Under the pieces are notes generated by a model, which was given only the letters and a program-made list of their open reading frames with translations, was not told where the DNA came from and did not search any database. From contig CAVRGN010000011.1 of NCBI GenBank assembly GCA_963720725.1, positions 345,564 to 409,563 on the forward strand: a stretch of DNA of 64,000 nt, read 5' to 3'. This stretch comes from Benzoatithermus sp963720725. GTDB taxonomy: Bacteria; Pseudomonadota; Alphaproteobacteria; Geminicoccales; Geminicoccaceae. The translations under genes and the position numbers were made by a program. Of the stretch, positions 1 to 9,038 are shown piece after piece (position 1 is the first letter of the stretch; each line of letters starts with the position of its first letter).

Positions 1-1072
<1,072 letters not shown>

Positions 1073-1123
1073 GTCGGTCTTCGTCTTTCCGTTATGCTGC
1101 GTGGTATTCGGACAGCGACGAGA

Positions 1124-1414
1124 TCAGTTTGCGATCACGCCCATCAGGTCGCTCTCCTTCATGATCAGAAGGTCGTCGCCGTCGAGCTTGACCTCGGTCC
1201 CGGACCATTTGCCGAACAGCACCCGGTCGCCGACGGCCACACCCATCGGAGTCAGCTCGCCCCTGTCGTTGCGGGCGCCTGGCCCTACGGCTAGCACCTC
1301 GCCCTGCATGGGCTTCTCCTGGGCGGTATCGGGAATGATGATCCCGCCCTTGGTCTTCTGCTCTTCCTCGCTGCGCTTGACGACGACCCGGTCGTGCAAC
1401 GGCTTGAACCGCAT
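1124..1414 (-). CDS. groES: Co-chaperonin GroES (10 kDa)
   Basis: Lid of the GroEL folding chamber. The 96-residue product begins MRFKPLHDRVVVKR and contains the mobile-loop region (KTKGGIIIPDTA) and the GDRVLFGKWSGTEVK core, full family length. I chose the ATG at 1414 over a longer in-frame extension because it gives the conserved N-terminus and has a GGGAGG ribosome site 6-7 bases upstream. It is the first gene of the groESL operon; the CIRCE operator lies about 40 bases upstream of this start. Confidence 0.97.
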   Translation of the reverse strand: MRFKPLHDRVVVKRSEEEQKTKGGIIIPDTAQEKPMQGEVLAVGPGARNDRGELTPMGVAVGDRVLFGKWSGTEVKLDGDDLLIMKESDLMGVIAN

Positions 1415-1452
1415 GGCGGAAACCTCCCGGTACCAATCTTGGTGTGGCGCTG

Positions 1453-1479
1453 TTGGCACTCTCTATCGTCGAGTGCCAG
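1453..1479. promoter_or_regulatory. CIRCE operator (HrcA site) of groESL
   Basis: A near-perfect inverted repeat, TTGGCACTC, nine bases, GAGTGCCAG, matching the CIRCE consensus TTAGCACTC-N9-GAGTGCTAA. It lies between the groES start and its upstream region. By established knowledge CIRCE binds the HrcA repressor and gives heat-inducible groESL expression. hrcA itself is not in this window. Confidence 0.93.
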
Positions 1480-1488
1480 ATGCTGCGG

Positions 1489-1517
1489 AGGTGGCCACGC
1501 CATCGCACCAGTTCAAG
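1489..1517 (-). promoter_or_regulatory. Candidate groESL promoter
   Basis: On the minus strand just upstream of CIRCE a CTTGAA hexamer (1517-1512) is followed after 17 bases by CCACCT (1494-1489). The first element matches the -35 of RpoH-type heat-shock promoters; the second is a poor -10. The position relative to the operator is right for a groESL promoter, but this is inference from short matches. Confidence 0.3.
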
Positions 1518-1581
1518 GTTGGTCGGCGCTCCGCCGCCGCCGAATGCGCAGAATCTCGATCCGGCCGACACGGGCCCGCGA

Positions 1582-1595
1582 CTAATCCAGATTAG
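1582..1595. promoter_or_regulatory. FNR/FixK-like palindrome, copy 1
   Basis: A perfect palindrome with half-sites CTAAT and ATTAG around a CCAG centre, in the geometry of an FNR/CRP-family site (TTGAT-N4-ATCAA) but weaker than copy 2 because both half-sites have A/T for the key G/C. It ends 80 bases upstream of the gene at 1676. A second palindrome of the same layout stands at a matching distance upstream of the paralogous fragment at 2397. Confidence 0.45.
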
Positions 1596-1675
1596 CGTGG
1601 AGAACCCTGAGTTGCCCCACCTTGGACTTGCACGCTGTGATTTCACACCGCGCCCTGCGTTCATGAAGGTCAGCC

Positions 1676-2176
1676 ATGGTACCCGCCCTGAGCCGGATCG
1701 TCGACACGGTACCCGTGCAGCACTCCCCGACCCTCGTGCGGCGGCGACCGCGTCTGGTTCCGCAAGCGGTCGGTGCTACGGTCGAGTTCGGCGTGGCGCT
1801 GCGTCGCCAGTGTGATGAGCTCGCCCGCGCGATCGGCAGCGCGGACGGGGTCGCGCTCTCATGCGATGCGCAGCAGGTCCAGCTGCCGGCGACCGTGGCG
1901 GCGGAGCTGGCGCTGGTCGCGCTGGGGCTGATCGCCAGCGCCTCGGCTTCCTTCGCTGTCCGGCGCCACGCTCGGATCGGCGTCATGTTGCGCGCCACGG
2001 CGAACGAGCTGGAGCTCACGGTCGAGCAAAGTGGACTTGGGACGCAGGCCGAGCGCGATCGGGCCAACGAGGCCGCACGGCTGGAGCAGAAGCTTGTCGC
2101 TCGGCTGGGCGGCCGGATCGACTGCCCAAGGGTGATCGGCGGCGTCCGCATCGTCGTGACGCTGCCCCGGCCGTGA
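1676..2176 (+). CDS. Small degenerate histidine-kinase-like ATPase-domain protein
   Basis: A 166-residue soluble protein resembling the C-terminal part of HWE/HisKA_2-type sensor kinases. The segment around residues 70-92 (LPATVAAELALVALGLIASASASFA) has the layout of the N-box helix of these ATPase domains, but the Asn that binds Mg-ATP is replaced; residues 122-166 resemble the terminal G-box (GLGTQAERDRAN then LGGRIDCP and VRIVVTLP). No phospho-acceptor His box or sensor domain is present. I infer a catalytically weak or inactive kinase-like module, perhaps a binding partner in signalling. It has an FNR-like palindrome upstream, and its first 64 residues are repeated in the fragment at 2397. 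The domain assignment is by eye and moderate. Confidence 0.55.
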   Translation: MVPALSRIVDTVPVQHSPTLVRRRPRLVPQAVGATVEFGVALRRQCDELARAIGSADGVALSCDAQQVQLPATVAAELALVALGLIASASASFAVRRHARIGVMLRATANELELTVEQSGLGTQAERDRANEAARLEQKLVARLGGRIDCPRVIGGVRIVVTLPRP

Positions 2177-2298
2177 GCCGCTGCCGCTCCTCAACCTGAT
2201 GGCGCCGGTGCTCTGACACGAGCGGCTGACCGGCGCGCAGGATTTAGGCTTGGCGCTGGGATCTGTCGCTGCCCGGCGCCAACCTTCGAGCGCCGGCA

Positions 2299-2312
2299 CT
2301 GATCCAGATCAG
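2299..2312. promoter_or_regulatory. FNR/FixK-like box, copy 2
   Basis: A perfect palindrome CTGAT-CCAG-ATCAG. It matches the FNR/FixK/DNR consensus TTGAT-N4-ATCAA at all but the outermost base of each half-site. It sits 84 bases upstream of the fragment at 2397 and about 270 bases upstream of the phasin gene. This suggests oxygen- or redox-dependent control of the downstream genes. The rest of the 2177-2396 gap shows no gene. Confidence 0.55.
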
Positions 2313-2396
2313 CATCGATCGCCTGCCGGCGTCTCATAATGCGGCAGCGCCGACCCGTAGCTTGGCCCTGCGCGGCACGAACGGAAAAGTGGAGCC

Positions 2397-2663
2397 ATGG
2401 TTCACGTCGCGACGATGCGCGTCGACACGATGCCGGTCTTGCCGCCGCCGTCCCTGTCCACGGTTTGCCCACGGCTGCGCCTCGTTCGCTCGATCGATGC
2501 GCGCAGCCTGGAGTTCGGCGCGATCCTGATCCGCAAATGCGCCGACCTCGCCCGCCTCTTCAGCACACAAATCGGAGTTGGCAGATGCACGAAGTGCAAG
2601 GCCCTTCCAATGGCGACGCGCTTGGGATCGCCCAGCGGAATCTTCGCATCGGCCAGGAGCTGA
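2397..2663 (+). pseudogene. Truncated paralog of the 1676-2176 gene
   Basis: An 88-codon reading frame. Its first 64 residues align with the N-terminus of the upstream 166-residue protein: shared MV start, VDT-PV at residues 9-14, PRL at 25-27, then EFG, a basic-Cys pair and LAR at the same spacing with one two-residue gap. After about residue 64 the similarity ends and the frame runs out of phase into the phasin gene (start 2585). The ATPase half is missing. It is therefore a 5' fragment of a duplicated gene, kept together with a copy of the upstream palindrome. It may still be translated as a leader peptide in front of the phasin. Confidence 0.5.
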
Positions 2664-3076
2664 CCGTGGTCTCCGGGGAGGTGATCGCCCGGCGTCTGGC
2701 GATGGGCGTGTCCGGGGTGCTCGACCCGGCCAACGCCAATCATGCCGAACTGGCGCGGCTGATCCCGGAGAAGGCCGCAGCCGGCATTGCCAGCGCCTTG
2801 GCGATCCTCGCGCGGTCAGGGCAACTGGCGGAACGCATGACGAAGTTCGTGGCCGACGAGATGCTGCTGGCCACGCGGGACTTCGTCTCGCTCGCGTCCT
2901 GCCGCACGCCCGCGGCCTTCGTCGCGGCGCACCATGGTCTCACCCTGTCGCGGGTCGCGCGCATGATGTCGCACGCTGGCGACATCGGCGCCCTGGCCGG
3001 GCAGTCGCAGACCGATACGATCACGCCGTTCCATCGGGCGGCCACCGCCAATGCCAGTCGGCTCGCCGGTGAATGA
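2585..3076 (+). CDS. Phasin family protein
   Basis: A 163-residue alanine-rich, helical protein of the phasin type (Phasin_2-like), which coats polyhydroxyalkanoate granules in the cytoplasm. Residues 12-155 are amphipathic helices typical of phasins (runs such as QELTVVSGEVIARR and AERMTKFVADEMLLATRDFV). There is no signal peptide or membrane segment. The ATG at 2585 is chosen because GGAG stands nine bases upstream and the N-terminus fits; a longer in-frame extension to 2339 would overlap the paralog fragment and looks non-coding. It lies downstream of an FNR-like box, and a small convergent Met/Trp-rich gene follows. No PHA synthase is in this window. Confidence 0.7.
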   Translation: MHEVQGPSNGDALGIAQRNLRIGQELTVVSGEVIARRLAMGVSGVLDPANANHAELARLIPEKAAAGIASALAILARSGQLAERMTKFVADEMLLATRDFVSLASCRTPAAFVAAHHGLTLSRVARMMSHAGDIGALAGQSQTDTITPFHRAATANASRLAGE

Positions 3077-3108
3077 CCCGCGAACCCGACAAGCCGGCAC
3101 TCCGCCGG

Positions 3109-3285
3109 TTACTTGCCGGACAGCGGCAATTTCCACGCATCCGCCCAGAAGCGCCACACCTGCTTGGTCATCTCGTTCATCATCGTCGTCTGCTGGCGAT
3201 GCATTTCCGCGGTCCAGAAGGCGCGCGCTTGTCCAGCGGCGCTGTTCATGGCACTCAGCCACATGCTCATGAAGGGGTTCGTCAT
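3109..3285 (-). CDS. Small Met/Trp-rich hypothetical protein
   Basis: A 58-residue protein with eight Met and five Trp and no signal peptide. It should form one long amphipathic helix (residues 5-50, with Trp at 9, 24, 44, 47 and 51). The ATG at 3285 has a GGAG ribosome site seven bases upstream; a longer in-frame extension has no such site. It is convergent with the phasin gene, whose stop is 32 bases away. A very short surface-active protein beside a phasin might also bind PHA granules or membranes, but that is inference; I do not recognise the family. Confidence 0.5.
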   Translation of the reverse strand: MTNPFMSMWLSAMNSAAGQARAFWTAEMHRQQTTMMNEMTKQVWRFWADAWKLPLSGK

Positions 3286-3386
3286 CGGCGTTCTCCGACT
3301 CGGGTGAGCAGCCATGCTGCAATGCAACAGAAATGGCGTCCCGGCGCCGGAAAACAATCGGGCCTGGCGAAAGGCACCTGCCCAGC

Positions 3387-4433
3387 ATGAGCACAACAGC
3401 TCCGGCCGCGCGCTGGCCAAGCGACGACGCCGCCGGCCCGACCTTACCCGGTCCGGGCGGTCTGCTCGCCAAGCTGCAGCCCTACCGACGTCCGATCCCG
3501 ACCCGCGCCTGGTGGGAAATCATGGTCACCGGCCTGCCGTTCGCGGCGCTGTGGCTGGCGATGTGGCACAGTCTCGCACTGGGCTATTGGCTGACCCTGT
3601 TGCTGGCCGTGCCCACGGCCGGGTTCCTGGTCCGGCTCTTCGTCATCCAGCACGATTGCGGCCACGGCTCGTTCTTTCGCGGGCGCCGCGCCAACGATCT
3701 GTTGGGCCGTACCATCGGCGTCCTGACCCTCACACCCTACGACCATTGGCGCCACCAGCATGCGCTGCATCATGGCAGCTCCGGCAACCTCGATCGTCGC
3801 GGCCAGGGCGACGTCGAGACGCTAACCGTGGCCGAGTTCCGCGCGCGGCCCTGGTGGGGACGGATGCTCTACCGGCTGTTCCGCCATCCCGCTACGATCC
3901 TCGGCCTCGGCCCGCTGTTCGTGTTCGTCCTGCGTCAGCGCCTGCCGGAGAATCCCCGGACGGCGACGGCGGGGGCCTGGCGCCAGGTCATGGCTTCCAA
4001 CCTCGCCATCGCCGCTGTCCTGGCCGCGCTGAGTTGGCTGGTCGGCCTGCGCGACCTGCTGCTGGTGCAGTTGCCGGTCACCTGGCTGGCATCGGCCGCA
4101 GGCATCTGGCTGTTCTACGTCCAGCACCAGTTCGAGGACACCTACTGGGAGCGCGGCCAGGGCTGGAGCCTGCACACCGCCGGACTGCGAGGCAGCACGC
4201 ATTTCGACCTGCCGCCGGTCCTGCGGTGGTTCACCGCCAATATCGGCGTGCATCACGTACACCACCTGTCGGCCACGATCCCGAGCTATCGCCTGGGAGA
4301 GGTGCTGCACGACATCCCCGACCTGCGCGGCGCGAACCGGCTGACCCTGCGGCGCAGCCTGGACTGTTTCCGGCTTGCCCTGTGGGACGAAGCATCCAAG
4401 CGGCTGGTCAGCTTTCGCGAGGCGCGCGCCTGA
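3387..4433 (+). CDS. Membrane fatty acid desaturase
   Basis: Integral-membrane di-iron desaturase that introduces double bonds into acyl chains of membrane lipids. It shows all three His boxes: HDCGH (residues 89-93), HQHALHH (123-129) and HHVHH (289-293), plus the QHQFED motif near 246. Hydrophobic pairs lie around residues 45-85 and 200-245. The 348-residue length and box spacing fit the omega-6/delta-12 type family, but regiospecificity cannot be read from sequence. Start: ATG 3387 (MSTTAPAARWP) is preferred; an ATG at 3333 in the same frame would add 18 residues without a ribosome site. It converges with the transglutaminase gene six bases downstream. Confidence 0.88.
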   Translation: MSTTAPAARWPSDDAAGPTLPGPGGLLAKLQPYRRPIPTRAWWEIMVTGLPFAALWLAMWHSLALGYWLTLLLAVPTAGFLVRLFVIQHDCGHGSFFRGRRANDLLGRTIGVLTLTPYDHWRHQHALHHGSSGNLDRRGQGDVETLTVAEFRARPWWGRMLYRLFRHPATILGLGPLFVFVLRQRLPENPRTATAGAWRQVMASNLAIAAVLAALSWLVGLRDLLLVQLPVTWLASAAGIWLFYVQHQFEDTYWERGQGWSLHTAGLRGSTHFDLPPVLRWFTANIGVHHVHHLSATIPSYRLGEVLHDIPDLRGANRLTLRRSLDCFRLALWDEASKRLVSFREARA

Positions 4434-4439
4434 CGGACG

Positions 4440-5366
4440 TCAGCGCTCGTCGGGCGGAGCCACGGTCCGGACCGTCACGGCAACGTCCATGCCCAAGAAA
4501 GCGTCGGCGGCGCCTTGGAAGCTGCCCGAGATCGGCACGATCTGATGGATGTCGCGCGCGACGGCGACACGGATGAGATCGTCCCCGCCGATGGTCCCGT
4601 TGGTCGGGTCGAACGCGATCCAGCCGGGACCCGGAACGTAGATCTCGACCCAGGCATGGGTCGAGCCGGCCTGCGCCGACCAGGCCGGCAGCGTGCCGTC
4701 GCCGTGCTGGTGCAGATAGCCGGTGACCACCCGCGCGCCGAAGCCCAGGCTGCGGGCCGCCTCGGCCAGGAGCACGGCGAAGTCGCGGCACGATCCCCAG
4801 CCCCGGTGCAGGGTTTCGACCGGCGTCTGCGTTCCCTGCTCCTCACGGGTCTGGTAGCCGAACTGGACCCGGAAGCCGGCGTTGAGATCGGCGAGCAGCG
4901 CCAAGGTGTCGGTGGTGGCCCCGTGCACGAAGCCGCGCGCCCAGGTCCCGGTGCGGTCGCCGGGATCCAGGTAGTGCTGCTCCAGCATCCGCCCGAGGTC
5001 GAAGCGGTCCTGCATCGAGTAGACGAACGGGTAGCGCACGGCACTCGCGTCGACCTCGCCCCGCGGCGGCCGCGAGCCGAACCGCTCGATGGTCAACCGG
5101 CTGAAGAAGCGCAGTTCGCTCGCCGGCTCGAGCAGATCCACCAGGGTCACCGAATTGCCCAAGACGTCGTAGACCCATTTCGATCTGCTCGCCGGGGAAA
5201 TCTCCAGCTCGGTCGTCACCAGGCGCAGGTCGTGCCCGTCCCGCGGACGCAACATCAGCCGGTGCGGTCCGAATTCGACCGGTCGCAGGTAACGGTAGAC
5301 CGTGGTGTGCTGCACCTCGAGCAGGTCCAGGATCGTCTCCTCGCCGGGCTTCGCCCAATGGAGCAT
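4440..5366 (-). CDS. Transglutaminase-like cysteine peptidase family protein
   Basis: Bacterial transglutaminase-like protein with the N-terminal beta domain (residues about 18-100, HTTVYRYLRPVEFGPHRLMLRP) followed by the papain-like core. The expected triad is present: Cys193 in GWGSCRDFAVLL, His237 in THAWVEIY and Asp253 in FDPTNG. Members act as peptidases or amide-processing enzymes; substrates are generally unknown. No signal peptide is seen, so it is probably cytoplasmic. The start is uncertain: ATG 5366 (MLHWAKPGE) is taken, but the frame opens at 5402. It is divergent from the SDR gene at 5450, so the 83-base gap should hold both promoters. Confidence 0.85.
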   Translation of the reverse strand: MLHWAKPGEETILDLLEVQHTTVYRYLRPVEFGPHRLMLRPRDGHDLRLVTTELEISPASRSKWVYDVLGNSVTLVDLLEPASELRFFSRLTIERFGSRPPRGEVDASAVRYPFVYSMQDRFDLGRMLEQHYLDPGDRTGTWARGFVHGATTDTLALLADLNAGFRVQFGYQTREEQGTQTPVETLHRGWGSCRDFAVLLAEAARSLGFGARVVTGYLHQHGDGTLPAWSAQAGSTHAWVEIYVPGPGWIAFDPTNGTIGGDDLIRVAVARDIHQIVPISGSFQGAADAFLGMDVAVTVRTVAPPDER

Positions 5367-5449
5367 GCGCCTGGAGCGGAGCGCAGGGCCAGATGTTTGC
5401 ACTCACGGCGGGCGCCGCTACCCTGTACCAGCACCATGGAGGAGTTTCG

Positions 5450-6289
5450 ATGTCCCTATCCGCGCTCGCTTCCGGCAACGTCGCCGTGATCACCGGCGGG
5501 GCCTCCGGCATCGGGCTCGCGGCCGCCCGGCGCTTCGCGGCCATGGGGATGAAGGTAGCGATCGCCGATTTGCCGGGGGAGCGCCTGGACTCCGCCGCCC
5601 AGGACCTTGCGCGATCCGGTGCCGAGATCTTGGCCCAGGCGACCGACGTTTCCGACCGCGACCAGGTCCGGCGGCTGGAAACCGCGGTGCTTGACCGGTT
5701 CGGCCCGGTGCACGTGCTGATGAACAATGCGGGTGTCCAGCACGACAGCAGCCTGTTCGAGGACGCGGCCGCGTGGGAGAAGGTGCTCGGCGTCAATCTC
5801 TGGGGCCCGATCCACGGCGTCCAGATCTTCGTGCCCGGCATGATCGCCCACGGCCAGGACGGCCTGGTGATCAACACCGGCTCCAAGCAGGGCATCACCA
5901 CGCCGCCAGGCAACCCTGCCTACAACGTCTCCAAGGCCGGAGTGAAGGTGCTGACAGAGGCCCTAGCGCACGAACTGCGCAACGTGCCGGGAGGCAGGCT
6001 GACCGCGCATCTCCTCATTCCCGGGTTCGTCTTCACCTCGCTGACCGCGCAGGGCCGGACCGAGAAGCCCGCCGGCGCCTGGACGCCGGAGGAAACGGTG
6101 GCCTTCATGCTCGACTCGGTCGAGCGCGGCGACTTCTACATCCTCTGCCCCGACAACGACGTCCCGCGTCGCCTCGACGAGCGCCGTATTCTCTGGGCGG
6201 CGCAGGACATCGTCGCCAACCGTCCACCGCTGTCGCGCTGGCACCCGGACTGGGCCGAGCGCTTCGCGGCGTGGGTGGAGGAGGCGTGA
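5450..6289 (+). CDS. Short-chain dehydrogenase/reductase
   Basis: NAD(P)-dependent oxidoreductase of the classical SDR fold, 279 residues. It shows the TGGASGIG nucleotide-binding motif (15-22), NNAG (92-95) and the catalytic Ser145, Tyr158 and Lys162. Asp40 after beta-2 suggests NAD rather than NADP preference. The substrate cannot be read from sequence. ATG 5450 is chosen because it has a strong GGAGGAG site five bases upstream. Its stop overlaps the start of the esterase gene (ATGA), and that gene overlaps the next, so the three form one coupled operon, probably for catabolism or detoxification of an ester or lactone-type compound. Confidence 0.9.
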   Translation: MSLSALASGNVAVITGGASGIGLAAARRFAAMGMKVAIADLPGERLDSAAQDLARSGAEILAQATDVSDRDQVRRLETAVLDRFGPVHVLMNNAGVQHDSSLFEDAAAWEKVLGVNLWGPIHGVQIFVPGMIAHGQDGLVINTGSKQGITTPPGNPAYNVSKAGVKVLTEALAHELRNVPGGRLTAHLLIPGFVFTSLTAQGRTEKPAGAWTPEETVAFMLDSVERGDFYILCPDNDVPRRLDERRILWAAQDIVANRPPLSRWHPDWAERFAAWVEEA

Positions 6290-7242
6290 TGAGCTCGGCA
6301 CTGCCGGCCTTGGATCCGCACATGGCCGAGATCCTGCGCCTGATCGACGGTCTGGATCTCCCGCCCTACGAGAGCATGACCGGTGCCGAGGCGCGGGCGG
6401 CGGCAGAAGAGCGCAACATCTTCTGGAACGAGGACAATCCGGCCGTCGCCGCCGTGCGCGAAGTGGAGATCCCGGGTCCCGGCGGACCGATGCGCCTGCG
6501 GCTCTACGAGCCGGAAGACACCGCGTCCAGCGGACCCGCGATCCTCTACCTCCACGGCGGCGGCTGGGTCATCTGCTCGCTCGATACCCATGACGGCGTC
6601 TGCCGCAGGCTGGCCAACGCATCGGGGCTGCGCGTGGCGAGCCTCGACTATCGCATGGCGCCGGAGCACCCCTTCCCCGCCCCGCTCGATGATTGCATCG
6701 CCGCGACGAGCTGGCTGACGGAGCACGGGTCCGAGCTTGGCATCGACCCGTCGCGGCTGGCGCTCGCCGGTGACTCGGCAGGTGGCAACCTGTCGCTGGC
6801 CACGCTCCTGGCGTTGCGCGATCGCGGCAAGCCGTTGCCGCGCACCGCGGCGCTGATCTACGGCGCCTTCTCCGCCGACCTCGAATCCCCCTCGCATCGC
6901 GCCTTCGGCGGCGGCGCGTACGTGCTGTCCACGCCGACGATGCGCTGGTTCTGGGACCTCTACGTCCCCGACCGGGTCGCACGCGACAATCCCTTGATCT
7001 CACCCCTGCGCGCCGATCTCACGGGCCTTCCGCCGCTCTACCTGTCCGCCGCCGAGCTCGATCCCTTGCGCGACGACAGCGAGCGGCTGGCGGCCCGCCT
7101 CGCCCTGGCCGGTGTGGATTTCGACTACCGGCTCTGGCGCGGCGTCTGCCACGCCTGCATCATGATGAGCCGCCTCCTGCCCGCGGCCGACGAGCAGATC
7201 GCCGAGGTGGCGGACTTCCTGCGTCGCCGTCTGGTGCCGTGA
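6289..7242 (+). CDS. Alpha/beta hydrolase, hormone-sensitive-lipase-like esterase
   Basis: Carboxylesterase of the HSL family, 317 residues. Oxyanion-hole motif HGGGW at 89-93; nucleophile Ser163 in GDSAGG; acid Asp258 in ELDPLRDD; His288 in GVCHACI. No signal peptide, so cytoplasmic. Family members hydrolyse short acyl esters and some lactones. The ATG at 6289 overlaps the SDR stop by one base and the GTG of the next gene overlaps this stop, which implies translational coupling and a shared pathway. Confidence 0.92.
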   Translation: MSSALPALDPHMAEILRLIDGLDLPPYESMTGAEARAAAEERNIFWNEDNPAVAAVREVEIPGPGGPMRLRLYEPEDTASSGPAILYLHGGGWVICSLDTHDGVCRRLANASGLRVASLDYRMAPEHPFPAPLDDCIAATSWLTEHGSELGIDPSRLALAGDSAGGNLSLATLLALRDRGKPLPRTAALIYGAFSADLESPSHRAFGGGAYVLSTPTMRWFWDLYVPDRVARDNPLISPLRADLTGLPPLYLSAAELDPLRDDSERLAARLALAGVDFDYRLWRGVCHACIMMSRLLPAADEQIAEVADFLRRRLVP

Positions 7243-7976
7243 CCAAGCCGGCCAGGATCGCGGCGGAGAACTGGTTTCGCGTCCGCCGGCTCGCGGACGG
7301 GGTCGCCTGGATCGACGAGCCGTTCGTCAAGGAATTCTATCGCTGCAACATCTGGCATCTGCGCGGCCGCGACCGCGACCTCTTGGTCGATTCCGGCTGG
7401 GGCGTGGTCAGCCTGCGCGCCCAGATCCCACTGGTGACCGAGCGGCCGCTGGTGGCGGTGGCGAGCCACACGCACTTCGACCACATCGCCGGCCACCACG
7501 AGTTCGCCGAACGCTGGGTGCATCGCGCCGAGGCCGAGATCCTCGCCCGGCCGACACGACGCAGCACGCTCGCCGATCCCTACGCCGCCGACGAGGCGTT
7601 CGACGCCCTGCCGCCCCTGCCCTACGCTTCCACCACCTATTGCCCGAAGGCGGCCCCGGCGACGCGGCTGCTCGAGGACGGCGATGTGGTCGATCTCGGC
7701 GACCGGGTGCTCGAGGTGGTGCACACGCCGGGTCACTCGCCGGGCGGGATCGCGCTGTTCGAGCGGGCCACGGGCATCCTGTTCTCGGGCGACATCGTCT
7801 ATGACGGCCCGCTGATCGAGGACTGCCCCGGCGCCGACCTCGACGACTATGTGCGCAGCATGCGGCGGCTGCTCGGCCTGCCCGTCCGGGTCATGCACGG
7901 CGGCCATTTCCCGAGCTGCGCGGGCGAGCAACTGAGGACATTGATCGAGTCTTGGCTTCGCGCGCACGAAGCCTGA
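7239..7976 (+). CDS. Metallo-beta-lactamase-fold hydrolase
   Basis: A 245-residue Zn-dependent hydrolase of the MBL fold. Metal ligands are visible: HTHFDH (residues 77-82), His166 in HTPGHSPGG, Asp185 in FSGDIV and His223 in HGGHFPS. The family includes lactonases, glyoxalase II and ring hydrolases; the substrate is not predictable here. It starts with GTG at 7239, overlapping the esterase stop (GTGA), so it is the third gene of the SDR-esterase-MBL operon. It converges with an importer operon nine bases downstream. Confidence 0.88.
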   Translation: MTKPARIAAENWFRVRRLADGVAWIDEPFVKEFYRCNIWHLRGRDRDLLVDSGWGVVSLRAQIPLVTERPLVAVASHTHFDHIAGHHEFAERWVHRAEAEILARPTRRSTLADPYAADEAFDALPPLPYASTTYCPKAAPATRLLEDGDVVDLGDRVLEVVHTPGHSPGGIALFERATGILFSGDIVYDGPLIEDCPGADLDDYVRSMRRLLGLPVRVMHGGHFPSCAGEQLRTLIESWLRAHEA

Positions 7977-7985
7977 GCGCCGGGC

Positions 7986-9038
7986 TTAGGCACGGATGAC
8001 GGCCGCACTTTCGGGGCGAGCCCACAAGGACAGTCGGTCCCCTGCCCGCGGCGCATGCGTGGGCGGCAGCTCGAGCAGCAGGCGGCCGGCATCCGCGGAA
8101 TGCAAGGCGACCACCCGCCAGTGGCTGCCCAGGAACATGGATTCTGCCACAACCGCCTCGCCGATCCGCCAACCCTGTTCCGGCGCCTCGCCGCACTCGA
8201 TCTGTTCCGGCCTGATCGCCAGCAGCACGCGGCCGAGTGCCGCCGGATCGTGATCCGGAAGGACCTCGCCATACCGGGTCCGCACCGGCGCCCCCGCCAT
8301 CGCGATCTCGCCTTCGATCAGGTTGCTGTCGCCCAGGAACGTCGCGGCGAACCGGGTGCGCGGGCGCAGGTAGAGCCGGTCGGGCGGCCCTGCGTCCTCG
8401 ATCCTGCCCGCGTTCATGACCACGAGCAGGTCGGCCAGCGCCATGGCCTCCTCCTGGTCATGGGTGACATGGACGAAGGTGGTGCCCACCTGCCGCTGCA
8501 GCGCCTTGAGCTCGCCCTGGACCTGGCGGCGCAGGGCGACGTCGAGGGCGCCCAAGGGCTCGTCGAGGAGCAGGACCGCGGGCCCGACCGCCAGCGCCCT
8601 GGCCAGGGCGACGCGCTGCCGCTGGCCGCCCGAGAGCGCATGGATGCGGCGGTGGCCGAAGCCCTCCAGGCCGACGAGACGCAGGACGGCGTCGCTCCGT
8701 TGCTGCCGCTCACGCCGTGGGACCTGGTGCATCGCCAGCCCGAAGCCGACATTGCCGGCCACCGAGAGGTGCGGGAACAGCGCATAGTCCTGGAACACCG
8801 TCGCGGTCGGCCGGCGCGCCGGGGGTACGGTGGTCACGTCGGCACCGTCGATCAGCACCGCACCCGCGGTCGGCACCAGAAAGCCGCCGAGGATGGACAG
8901 GAGCGTGGTCTTGCCGCTGCCGGACGGCCCGAGCAGGACCACGTAGCTCCCGGCGGGCACCGCGAGATCCACCGCCGCGAGCGCCTGGATCTCGCCGAAG
9001 CGCTGCGCCACGCCGCGCAGCTCGAGGGAGGCGCTCAC
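7986..9038 (-). CDS. ABC transporter ATPase, spermidine/putrescine (PotA) type
   Basis: Energising subunit of a four-gene importer. The 350-residue protein has Walker A GPSGSGKT (37-44), signature LSGGQ (135-139), Walker B VLLLDEP (155-161) and a switch His (HVTHDQEEA), followed by a C-terminal TOBE region (about 240-350) as in PotA/FbpC proteins. It begins with GTG at 9038, overlapping the stop of the upstream permease (GTGA). Last gene of the operon binding protein-permease-permease-ATPase. Substrate class is polyamine-like or another small organic cation by family; the real substrate is unknown. Confidence 0.93.
   Translation of the reverse strand: MSASLELRGVAQRFGEIQALAAVDLAVPAGSYVVLLGPSGSGKTTLLSILGGFLVPTAGAVLIDGADVTTVPPARRPTATVFQDYALFPHLSVAGNVGFGLAMHQVPRRERQQRSDAVLRLVGLEGFGHRRIHALSGGQRQRVALARALAVGPAVLLLDEPLGALDVALRRQVQGELKALQRQVGTTFVHVTHDQEEAMALADLLVVMNAGRIEDAGPPDRLYLRPRTRFAATFLGDSNLIEGEIAMAGAPVRTRYGEVLPDHDPAALGRVLLAIRPEQIECGEAPEQGWRIGEAVVAESMFLGSHWRVVALHSADAGRLLLELPPTHAPRAGDRLSLWARPESAAVIRA

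Noticed and set aside
5393..5449. Upstream extension of the SDR gene
   Set aside because: The ATG at 5450 has a strong ribosome site and gives the family N-terminus; the extension does not.
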